Shown one piece after another: positions 7,178 to 14,070 of a stretch of 51,733 nucleotides of DNA. Origin of the DNA: Bacteroidota bacterium. GTDB taxonomy: Bacteria; Bacteroidota; Ignavibacteria; UBA10030; SZUA-254. The translations under genes and the position numbers were made by a program. The number at the start of each line of letters is the position of its first letter. The stretch's first letter is position 1. The stretch is taken from the NCBI GenBank assembly GCA_030019075.1, contig JASEHD010000005.1:1-51733 (forward strand). Direction: 5' to 3'. The notes beneath the pieces were generated by a model. It was given only the letters and a program-made list of their open reading frames with translations, ran no database searches and was not told where the DNA came from.

Positions 7178-8152
7178 TTAATGAAATTCTATTTCGGACG
7201 AATCGCCGATATTGATACGCCTAAAATTACCATTGATAACAGCATTGTTACCGATGAGAGAGTTTTCGAGCAATGCCATTGATATTTGTGCATCATCGCT
7301 CACAATCGAATTACGGATGATCGAATCATTAACTTTTGCACCATCTGCAATTGTTGCATACGGACCTATAATTGAATGGGTTACTGTAGCATGTGGAGAA
7401 ATAAATACAGGCGGATTGATTATCACACCGTCTAAAGCTGTTCTATCCGAAATTTTATCCAACAGATGCCGATTCGTTGCCAAAAGAGTTTCGGGTTTCC
7501 CACAATCGTACCAGCCCTGAACATCAAACGTTTTCATCCTTTCTCCTTTTTGTATCATTAGTTGGAGCGCATCTGTAAGCTGAAACTCACCCTTTGTTTT
7601 TTGATCTTTCTTAAATAAATCCGTAATACATTGAAGAAGAAGCTGAGGATTTTGGATCCAGTAAAGACCAACGAGGACAAGATTGCTTGAAGGATGTTCG
7701 GGTTTTTCTATCAATTGTTTAACATAACCACCCTCCAATTCAACAACACCGAAACGACGTGGATCCTCAACTTGCTTTACACCAACAGAGGAATATGATT
7801 GTTTAATAACCGGTTTCAGATCAACGTCAAAAATCGTATCACCAAGAATTATGAGAATTGGAGCGGAAGAAAATGTTTCCCTTGAAAGAAACACGGCGTG
7901 TGCTATTCCTTTTGGTTCTAACTGTTCAATAAATGTGCATTTTATGTCGTAATTGTTCTGAATATATTCACGAATTTTTTCTCCCATGTTACCAACAATT
8001 ATTGTAGCTTCATCGAATCCATCCTTAATTATTTTATCGAGAATATGTCCAATAATTGGTTTACCCCCAACGTTCAAAAGAACCTTAGGTAGTGTATATG
8101 TATGTGGCCGAAGTCTAGTACCAAAACCAGCAACGGGAATAATTGCTCTCAT
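7178..8152 (-). CDS. Sugar-phosphate nucleotidyltransferase with left-handed beta-helix tail
   Basis: The 324 aa protein opens with MRAIIPVAGFGTRLRPHTYTLPK, the NTP-binding GxGTRLRP loop of the RmlA/GlmU/ManC superfamily, and carries GDTIFDVDL as the metal-binding Asp region. Residues from about 240 on show hexapeptide-repeat character (isoleucine or valine every six positions: VFISPHATVTHSIIGPYATIADGAKV), a left-handed beta-helix. It should transfer a nucleotide to a sugar 1-phosphate; dTDP-glucose or UDP-glucose type activity is plausible but the sugar and nucleotide cannot be told from sequence alone. It is first in a possible operon with metK and starts just upstream of tRNA-Glu. Confidence 0.85.
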   Translation of the reverse strand: MRAIIPVAGFGTRLRPHTYTLPKVLLNVGGKPIIGHILDKIIKDGFDEATIIVGNMGEKIREYIQNNYDIKCTFIEQLEPKGIAHAVFLSRETFSSAPILIILGDTIFDVDLKPVIKQSYSSVGVKQVEDPRRFGVVELEGGYVKQLIEKPEHPSSNLVLVGLYWIQNPQLLLQCITDLFKKDQKTKGEFQLTDALQLMIQKGERMKTFDVQGWYDCGKPETLLATNRHLLDKISDRTALDGVIINPPVFISPHATVTHSIIGPYATIADGAKVNDSIIRNSIVSDDAQISMALLENSLIGNNAVINGNFRRINIGDSSEIEFH

Positions 8153-8181
8153 ATGAATAGAATATTAATAGGCACGTTTCG

Positions 8182-8254
8182 TGCCCCCAACGAGATTCGA
8201 ACTCGTGTTACAAGCTTGAAAAGCTCGTGTCCTAGGCCTCTAGACGATGGGGGC
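8182..8254 (-). tRNA. tRNA-Glu (anticodon TTC)
   Basis: The reverse complement folds as a cloverleaf: acceptor GCCCCCA pairs with TGGGGGC, the anticodon loop is in CGAGC-TTTTCAA-GCTTG with TTC at 34-36, and the T-arm has GTTCGAATC. The discriminator is A and the CCA end is not encoded. Confidence 0.93.
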
Positions 8255-8258
8255 AAAC

Positions 8259-8338
8259 CTGATTTCGGATTGAGAATTTATGATTACGGATTTACAATTG
8301 GAAAAAAGAAATCCGAAATCCGAAATCCGCAATCGCGA
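8259..8338. repeat. GAAATCC-type repeat and inverted repeat in the tRNA spacer
   Basis: Between tRNA-Glu and tRNA-His the spacer holds TGATTTCGGATT (8259-8270) and, about 45 bases on, tandem AAATCCG units (about 8309-8328). The two halves are complementary and can form a long hairpin, which would bring the two tRNAs close in a precursor. The same kind of AATCGAAAATC repeat forms the start of ddl at 20446-20484. Confidence 0.5.
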
Positions 8339-8341
8339 TTG

Positions 8342-8417
8342 GGTGTCCAGTGGGACTTGAACCCACGACCTCCAGGGCCACAACCTGGCGTTCTAACCAA
8401 ACTGAACTATGGACACC
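8342..8417 (-). tRNA. tRNA-His (anticodon GTG)
   Basis: The reverse complement starts GGTGTCCATAGTTCAG and has the anticodon stem CCAGG/CCTGG with loop TTGTGGC, giving GTG. G-1 faces C73, as expected for tRNA-His with an encoded extra 5-prime G. The T-arm reads GTTCAAGTC. Confidence 0.93.
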
Positions 8418-8550
8418 ATGTGAATTGCTTACAAAGATACTCAAAATCCATACGATAATCAAGGATTTTTCAGTTTGTGGATAAAAAAATGCAGCACTAC
8501 TACCGCATTATTCTAATGATTTTAAAACCTTTGAATTATTCAATTCATTG

Positions 8551-8624
8551 TAGGCCCGACGCGAATCGAACGCGTAACCTACAGCTTAGAAGGCTGTTGC
8601 TCTATCCAATTGAGCTACGGGCCC
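8551..8624 (-). tRNA. tRNA-Arg (anticodon TCT)
   Basis: The reverse complement is GGGCCCGTAGCTCAATTGGA and onward, with anticodon stem ACAGC/GCTGT and loop CTTCTAA, giving TCT. The T-arm is ACGCG-TTCGAAT-CGCGT. The acceptor closes with a G1-T72 wobble and discriminator A. A damaged second copy lies 1.1 kb away at 9716-9811. Confidence 0.92.
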
Positions 8625-8789
8625 CCAATCTCTGTTCTTTCAAATATAAAAATTTTATTCTTGCAGAACAACCTTAAGTACCAGACAAGATAAGAAATGC
8701 AGTAACACCTTAGGAATGTCAATAATTTATTGGGAAGTTTTTATATATAAAGTTTACGGGTCTATCAATCTGAATGGAAAAAAATAATA

Positions 8790-8882
8790 AAACCCCAACA
8801 TCACCTCCTAAAAAAAAGAGCACTGATAGGTTAGTATCTAACTCGGGAGAGAAGTTAGAAACCGGGGTTCCTGTCAGTACTC
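8790..8882. other. Conserved-looking multi-stem structure, possible small RNA or attenuator
   Basis: The 8625-9139 stretch has no gene. Within it, GAG-C-ACTGATAGG (8818-8830) pairs with CCTGTCAGT-A-CTC (8870-8882), and CTAACT (8838-8843) pairs with AGTTAG (8853-8858) inside, giving a two-level stem. A competing pairing AACCCC (8790-8795) with GGGGTT (8864-8869) would break the base of the outer stem. Mutually exclusive stems are typical of regulatory RNA, but there is no match to a family I know, and the sequence is close to symmetric so the strand is undetermined. Confidence 0.35.
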
Positions 8883-9139
8883 ATTTAGACCCTTACCATA
8901 ATTATAACAGAATATACTTGAAAATCGTTGCATCTGAGAAATAAAAAATCCCAACCGTTTCAGGTCGAGACTTAACCCATATCCATCAATAAACTAACTA
9001 TACTCAAATTAATACTATGATCATCTCAATCGGAATGAAAGTCCCAAGCATCTTAACCAATCTCAACATTCAAGCATCTTGTTTTTATCTGTTCATTTTA
9101 CTACATTTTATCATTTGAACAATTAGCATGAGGTAAAAG

Positions 9140-9508
9140 ATGGATGGAAAAGTATCTATTCTTATTGCTGAAGATAATGAACAAGTCGGTACAACTTTAT
9201 TGGAACATCTTACCAACAAGCAGTACGATGCCACTCTCGCTCTTGATGGAGAGCAGGCATTAAATCAAATGATTAATAAGAAATTCGATGTCGTTATTCT
9301 CGATTTGAAAATGCCTAAAATCAGTGGCTACGGAATTCTGAAATACATTAAATCGAGTGTCCCTGCCACGAAGGTCATTGTTTTGACTGCTTACAGTGAC
9401 TTTAAAAACATCGAAGAGTGCAAAAGACTCGGCGCCGACCATGTCATAGGCAACCCCTACGACATGGAAATACTATTTTGGACGATAGAATTAGTGACGG
9501 CGAAGTAA
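9140..9508 (+). CDS. Stand-alone receiver (CheY-like) response regulator
   Basis: The 122 aa product is a single receiver domain: acidic pair EDN (residues 11-13), phospho-acceptor Asp in VVILDLKMP (about residue 54), and the Thr in VIVLTAYSD. A GAGGT ribosome site precedes the ATG. The normally invariant Lys of the KP motif is replaced: the segment reads GADHVIGNPYD where GADDFIxKPF is usual. Loss of this Lys commonly abolishes or alters phosphorylation-induced signalling, so this may be a pseudo-receiver. It has no output domain. It lies between tRNA-Arg and a broken second tRNA-Arg copy. Confidence 0.9.
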   Translation: MDGKVSILIAEDNEQVGTTLLEHLTNKQYDATLALDGEQALNQMINKKFDVVILDLKMPKISGYGILKYIKSSVPATKVIVLTAYSDFKNIEECKRLGADHVIGNPYDMEILFWTIELVTAK

Positions 9509-9573
9509 ATGTCTCTGCGAAGGAGTTTCAGTTCAGCGGTAATGATATCCGATTAACCGTTGAATGTAACGTT

Positions 9574-9657
9574 TCAGGTTGCAAATGAGAGTAAACTTCG
9601 GTAACCTTCACTCTTGAATATTTCTACATCTCGTAGAGTGTATGCTGAAATTGCCAT
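9574..9657 (-). CDS. Possible 27-residue peptide with a strong ribosome binding site
   Basis: On the minus strand AAGGAGATTTTTT precedes an ATG, giving MAISAYTLRDVEIFKSEGYR and seven more residues to TGA at 9574. The ribosome site is among the best in the window while the frame is very short. It may be a real small protein, or the 5-prime stump of a gene whose remainder was lost next to the damaged tRNA. No family recognised. Confidence 0.25.
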   Translation of the reverse strand: MAISAYTLRDVEIFKSEGYRSLLSFAT

Positions 9658-9715
9658 AAAAAATCTCCTTTTTAATTAGCAATTCCATTAGCAGAAGTGA
9701 AAAAAAACTTGAAAA

Positions 9716-9811
9716 GACGCGAATCGAACGCGTAACCTACAGCTTAGAAGGCTGATGCTCCCCGCCCGAACGCCATTCAAGCGGGCGGGTATCCAATTGA
9801 GCTACGGGCCT
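9716..9811 (-). pseudogene. tRNA-Arg(TCT) pseudogene split by a GC-rich palindrome
   Basis: This repeats the tRNA-Arg at 8551-8624 from its 5-prime end through the T-arm with one substitution, but the 3-prime acceptor strand (CGGGCCT) is gone and replaced by A-rich sequence. In the D-arm, exactly before the GAGC strand of the D-stem, a 29-base palindrome is inserted (9761-9789): arms CCCGCCCG and CGGGCGGG around a 13-base loop. It cannot form a normal tRNA. No other gene lies in 9658-9859. Confidence 0.88.
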
Positions 9812-9859
9812 CTATCTAACGTTATAAATTTACAAATTTTTTAACGGAAACTCAAGATA

Positions 9860-10171
9860 TTATTTCAACCGTAAATTAATCGTATCGAGATTCGTTGTTT
9901 GACTGGCAAGAACTTCTATGTTTGTAAGTATTGTATCTTGATACAATGTGTTACTTGGTACTATCTTGACGGAATATATTGACGGTGGAAGATATATTAG
10001 TTTGAATTGTCCCGACGTATCGGTGAAGGTTGATATTGTATCGTCCGTCGAAAATCCCCAAACCTCAGAATGAGAAATGGGTGGAGAAACCACGCCGGCA
10101 ATCAAGCCCGTTATCCCTGTTGTGATTATCCGAATAGTATTAAATCTTTTAATTATCAATCTAACAATCAA
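9860..10171 (-). pseudogene. Fragment of a carboxypeptidase-regulatory-like (beta-sandwich) protein
   Basis: The 103-codon frame contains ITGLIAGVVSPPISHSEVWG, then TFTDTSGQFKLIYLPPSIYSVKIVP, the GxV...D..G.F.....L.P..Y.V pattern of carboxypeptidase regulatory-like or CnaB-like domains used in secreted proteins of Bacteroidota. No signal peptide is present; the first dozen residues (MIVRLIIKRFNTIR) look like random read-through upstream of the domain. I read this as the C-terminal remainder of a larger exported protein whose front was lost, next to the broken tRNA. A short intact protein cannot be excluded. Confidence 0.45.
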
Positions 10172-10245
10172 CTTTATTTACCATTTTGGCTTGCTTTTGC
10201 ATATAAACAATGGTATATTAAAACGAATTTTTTAAAGGATAAGCT

Positions 10246-10614
10246 ATGCCAGATAAATCTAAACTCCTCCTCGTTGATGATGAGGATACTTTACGACTAT
10301 TAATACGAAGTGAGCTCGAAGACCGGGGTTTCGATGTTGAAGAAGCCGAAAACGGTGAAATAGCTCTTCAAAAACTCCATGACAATACATACAATCTTGT
10401 TATTTTAGATATTCGGATGCCAGGAATAGATGGTATGGAAGTCCTGAAAAAAATTCGGGAAGATAATCTTGCCGATAAGGTAATTATGCTTACAGGAGTT
10501 GATGAATTAAAAATCGCTCGAGACAGCTTACATTTAGGAGCCAATGATTTTCTTACAAAGCCGTACGAGATAAAAACACTTCTTGCATGTATCGCCCGTG
10601 TTCTGAATGAATAA
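10246..10614 (+). CDS. Stand-alone receiver (CheY-like) response regulator
   Basis: The 122 aa product is one receiver domain with all key residues: VDDED acidic pocket (residues 10-14), phospho-acceptor Asp in LVILDIRMPGIDG (about residue 55), Thr in VIMLTG, and Lys in FLTKPYE. An AAAGGA ribosome site lies just upstream. There is no output domain, so it probably acts by protein contact in a phosphorelay. It is not next to a kinase; the hybrid kinase at 35137-40212 is the only histidine kinase in the window. Contrast with the receiver at 9140-9508, which lacks the Lys. Confidence 0.92.
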   Translation: MPDKSKLLLVDDEDTLRLLIRSELEDRGFDVEEAENGEIALQKLHDNTYNLVILDIRMPGIDGMEVLKKIREDNLADKVIMLTGVDELKIARDSLHLGANDFLTKPYEIKTLLACIARVLNE

Positions 10615-10712
10615 TCGGTATTCCGCCACATTTCGCAAAACGAACCTACATTGTTGAAGTTCCCTTGAAAAAGCCGTATATTATTATTGCTTTTACTATA
10701 AAATAGAACTCT

Positions 10713-10795
10713 GGGTAAGTGGCGGAATTGGCATACGCGCTAGACTTAGGATCTAGTGGGGAATACCCGTGGGGGTTCAAGTCCCCCCTTACCCA
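10713..10795 (+). tRNA. tRNA-Leu (anticodon TAG)
   Basis: A class II tRNA of 83 bases with a variable arm (TGGGGAATACCCGT). Acceptor GGGTAAG pairs with CTTACCC, the anticodon arm is CTAGA-CTTAGGA-TCTAG with TAG, and the T-loop is GTTCAAGTC. It lies just upstream of tig. Confidence 0.94.
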
Positions 10796-10861
10796 CGATA
10801 TTTTTTTTAGTGATAGGGAAATAATTTAAATTTCAATTAACAAAATGAAAATGTAACGATC

Positions 10862-12133
10862 ATGGAAGTTTCAATCACTGATATTAGTGACATAGAAAAA
10901 GAAATTCAGATTCAAACAACAGCAGAGGAGCTTGTACCTCTCATCGAAGAAGCTTACAAACGAAACCAACAAAAAATCGAGATAAAAGGTTTTCGTAAAG
11001 GAAAAGCACCACTTGACCTCATACGGCGTATATATGGTGAATCTATAGAATACAGCGAGCTTGATGCTATCGCCTCTGATGTATATCGACAAATAATCAA
11101 AGAGCGAGGTATTCAGCCAATCGGTGAGCCGGTATTGACAGATATCGATTATAAACGTGGTGAATCATTATTCTTCAAGGTAAAGTATGAAATCAAACCT
11201 ATAATTGAATTGAGAGAATATAAAGGTATCGCCGTTGAAAAAATTATTCACAAGATAACAGATCAAGAAATCGAGGATGAAATACTTCATATCCGTAAAT
11301 CTAATAGTACAATGCAAGAAGCCGAAACTGCAATAGATGATGAACATATTGTTACCGCCGATTTACAGCAGCTCGATGAAAGCGGGATCCCACTGATCGG
11401 CAGAAGAAATAATGATGCTCGCATTTATCTATCGAGTGAAACGATTTATCCTGAAATCAAAGAAGCATTACAAAATGTAAAAATTGGAGAGACCAGAAAA
11501 GTTAGAATTAAACGCGACAATGAAGAACATCAGCATAATGAAAATCTGGAAATTACTGCCAAAAAAATTGAAAGAGTCATTCTTCCTGATTTTACGGATG
11601 ACTTCATCAATAAAATAACAAAAGAGAAAACAAAAACCGTCTCAGAATTTCAAACCCAGCTTAAAAGTGATATCGAAGAATTTTGGAGCGATAAAACTGA
11701 ACGTAGATTTATAGACACTTTGATAAATGAAATCGTTCAGCGGCACGATTTTAACGTCCCTGATACACTCGTAAAGAGCATCCTCGATTCTTTCGTTGAA
11801 GATATTAAAAATCGGAATCCGAACAAAAAACTTCCGCAGGATTTTGAAGAAGATAAGTTCAGGGAAAACAACCGAACTTATGCAATCTTCCAGGCGAAAT
11901 GGTTCTTGATTAGAGAACGTATAATTGAAGCTGAAAAAATAAGTGTTGAAGAAATTGATTTAGAACGACTTGCTGAAACAGAAGCATCGAAAGTTGGGAT
12001 TGAAAAAGACCGCCTTTACCAATTTTATAAATCGTCAAACTCTGTTAAAGAAAAAATAATAACAGACAAACTGCTGAGATTTCTAAAGGAGCATGCAGTA
12101 ATATCTGAAAAGGTTACAGAAGACTTTTTTTAG
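10862..12133 (+). CDS. tig: Trigger factor (ribosome-associated chaperone)
   Basis: The 423 aa protein has the ribosome-docking signature GFRKGKAP at about residues 43-50 in the N-terminal domain (EEAYKRNQQKIEIKGFRKGK). A middle FKBP-type domain follows (about 150-240) and is divergent, reading TADLQQLDESGIPLIGR, so peptidyl-prolyl isomerase activity may be weak. The rest is the helical C-terminal chaperone cradle. It binds the ribosome exit tunnel and shields nascent chains. It is followed by clpP (37 bases) and clpX (10 bases), the classic tig-clpP-clpX order, implying one operon downstream of tRNA-Leu. Confidence 0.93.
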   Translation: MEVSITDISDIEKEIQIQTTAEELVPLIEEAYKRNQQKIEIKGFRKGKAPLDLIRRIYGESIEYSELDAIASDVYRQIIKERGIQPIGEPVLTDIDYKRGESLFFKVKYEIKPIIELREYKGIAVEKIIHKITDQEIEDEILHIRKSNSTMQEAETAIDDEHIVTADLQQLDESGIPLIGRRNNDARIYLSSETIYPEIKEALQNVKIGETRKVRIKRDNEEHQHNENLEITAKKIERVILPDFTDDFINKITKEKTKTVSEFQTQLKSDIEEFWSDKTERRFIDTLINEIVQRHDFNVPDTLVKSILDSFVEDIKNRNPNKKLPQDFEEDKFRENNRTYAIFQAKWFLIRERIIEAEKISVEEIDLERLAETEASKVGIEKDRLYQFYKSSNSVKEKIITDKLLRFLKEHAVISEKVTEDFF

Positions 12134-12170
12134 AATAGACAATCATTAACAACGAAAGTATAAAAAGAAT

Positions 12171-12791
12171 ATGGAAAAGAAAATAATCAATCAATTAGTC
12201 CCAATAGTCGTCGAACAAACCGGGCGTGGGGAAAGAGCATACGATATTTTCTCGCGACTTCTGAAAGAACGTATTGTTTTCATCGGTACTCCTATAGACG
12301 ATACAATAGCCAGTCTCGTTATCGCACAATTACTTTTTTTAGAATCAGAAGACCCTGACAAAGATATAAATCTGTACATCAACAGTCCGGGCGGTACCGT
12401 TTCATCAGGATTGGCAATTTATGATACGATGCAATATATACGACCGAATATATCAACAATCTGCATAGGTATGGCAGCGAGCATGTCGGCGGTACTTTTA
12501 GCAGGCGGCACGAAAGGAAAACGTACTTCGCTCCCGAACTCCCGCATCATGATTCATCAACCATGGGGTGGTGTGCAGGGAACAGCGACAGACATCAGTA
12601 TTCAAGCGGAAGAAATTCTGAGAATGAAGAAGCGGATAAATGAAATTCTTGCAAACCACTGTGACAAAACGAGGGAACAGGTTGAAAAAGATACAGACAG
12701 AGATTATTATATGTCCTCCGAGGAGGCAAAATCATACGGTTTGATTGATATTATTCTTTTTAAAAAACCAAAAATAGAACCAAAAAAATAG
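12171..12791 (+). CDS. clpP: ATP-dependent Clp protease proteolytic subunit
   Basis: The 206 aa serine protease shows the whole catalytic triad: Ser104 in [14 protein letters not shown], His129 in MIHQPWGG and Asp178 in [17 protein letters not shown] forms the substrate-binding strand. It assembles as a tetradecameric chamber and degrades proteins threaded in by ClpX, encoded 10 bases downstream. The length matches typical ClpP, and the N-terminal propeptide is short. Confidence 0.97.
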   Translation: MEKKIINQLVPIVVEQTGRGERAYDIFSRLLKERIVFIGTPIDDTIASLVIAQLLFLESEDPDKDINLYINSPGGTVSSGLAIYDTMQYIRPNISTICIGMAASMSAVLLAGGTKGKRTSLPNSRIMIHQPWGGVQGTATDISIQAEEILRMKKRINEILANHCDKTREQVEKDTDRDYYMSSEEAKSYGLIDIILFKKPKIEPKK

Positions 12792-12801
12792 AAGAGAAAA
12801 A

Positions 12802-14061
12802 ATGGCACAAAAGTCAAAGGTAGAAGACCCTATTAAATGTTCGTTTTGCGGACGAACGGCTGACCAAGTTCTAAGTATAATTGCTGGTCCCGGAGCTTTC
12901 ATCTGCGATTCTTGCGTTGCAAGCTCAGTCGATATTCTCCGAAATAATCTCTCTACTATCTCTACGCGTCGAGGATCGCGGAGTCTTTTAACACCGGTCG
13001 AGATCAAAAAAGCATTAGATGATTACGTCATCGGTCAGGAACATGCAAAAAAAACGCTTGCAGTCGCAGTGTATAATCATTATAAACGGATTGATGCGAA
13101 AGCTAATTTTCATCCGTTGGATGATGTTGAAATTGAGAAAAGCAATATCCTCCTTCTTGGTCCAACGGGAACGGGAAAAACATTACTCGCCCAAACACTT
13201 GCAAAAATTCTCGATGTTCCTTTCGCAATTGCTGATGCAACTACGCTCACTGAAGCCGGTTACGTCGGCGACGATGTGGAAACAGTCCTTGTGCATCTTT
13301 TACAAAATGCTGACTACAACGTAGAACGAGCGGAGCGTGGAATTGTGTACATAGATGAGATTGATAAAATCGCACGTAAGAGCGACAGCACATCCATCAC
13401 TCGCGATGTTTCTGGTGAAGGGGTTCAGCAAGCACTTTTAAAAATATTGGAAGGAACAATAGCCGGAGTTCCCCCAAAAGGGGGCCGCAAACATCCTGAA
13501 CAAGCCCTTATTAACATTAATACAAAAAATATCTTATTCATCTGCGGCGGGGCTTTTGAAGGATTGGAAAAAATCATCGCACGCCGTGTGAGCCAAAATC
13601 CGATCGGATTCGGAGCGAACATCAGAGGGAAAAAAGAACATACTGTAGACGAGTATCTACCTAAGGTTGAACCGCATGATCTTTTGAAGTTTGGGTTGAT
13701 ACCTGAATTCATCGGACGGCTTCATGTAGTTGCCGCTCTTCATTCACTTGACGATAAAGCCCTTTTAAATATCCTAACAATTCCGAGGAATGCTCTCGTG
13801 AAGCAGTATCAGAAATTGTTCCGGTTGGAGGGTGTCGATTTAGAATTTGAAGAAGAGGCGCTTAAGGCAATGGTACAAAAAGCAATCGAGCGCGGAACAG
13901 GTGCACGTGCCCTCCGTTCTATTTTGGAAGAAACCATGCTGGATATTATGTATCATCTCCCGACACGCGAGAATGTTGTAAAATGTGTAATTTCAAAAGA
14001 AACGATCTTAAAAAAGAAAGAACCTAATTATTTTTACAAGGAACGAAAAGCTTCAGCGTGA
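12802..14061 (+). CDS. clpX: ATP-dependent Clp protease ATP-binding subunit ClpX
   Basis: The 419 aa AAA+ unfoldase begins with the four-Cys zinc-binding domain (C13, C16, C35, C38) that dimerises and recruits adaptors. Walker A is GPTGTGKT (120-127), the pore loop GYVGDD follows in [13 protein letters not shown], and Walker B is [10 protein letters not shown]. The RALRSILE segment is the sensor-2 arginine region. It feeds unfolded substrates to ClpP. Its stop lies only nine bases from the stop of the convergent lptD gene, with no visible terminator between them. Confidence 0.97.
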   Translation: MAQKSKVEDPIKCSFCGRTADQVLSIIAGPGAFICDSCVASSVDILRNNLSTISTRRGSRSLLTPVEIKKALDDYVIGQEHAKKTLAVAVYNHYKRIDAKANFHPLDDVEIEKSNILLLGPTGTGKTLLAQTLAKILDVPFAIADATTLTEAGYVGDDVETVLVHLLQNADYNVERAERGIVYIDEIDKIARKSDSTSITRDVSGEGVQQALLKILEGTIAGVPPKGGRKHPEQALININTKNILFICGGAFEGLEKIIARRVSQNPIGFGANIRGKKEHTVDEYLPKVEPHDLLKFGLIPEFIGRLHVVAALHSLDDKALLNILTIPRNALVKQYQKLFRLEGVDLEFEEEALKAMVQKAIERGTGARALRSILEETMLDIMYHLPTRENVVKCVISKETILKKKEPNYFYKERKASA

Positions 14062-14070
14062 GATAAATCC

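Noticed and set aside
5448-8160. SAM or SAH riboswitch for metK or ahcY
   Set aside because: The gaps in front of both genes are short or filled with GTGAGT repeats, and none of the conserved riboswitch stems could be drawn.
8259-8338. Possible CRISPR-like array of AAATCCG units
   Set aside because: The units are back to back with no spacers of constant length, and no cas gene is near.
8102-8677. Frames reading through tRNA-Glu, tRNA-His and tRNA-Arg
   Set aside because: Peptides such as PNEIRTRVT and WDLNPRPPG are the well-known mistranslation of antisense tRNA genes.
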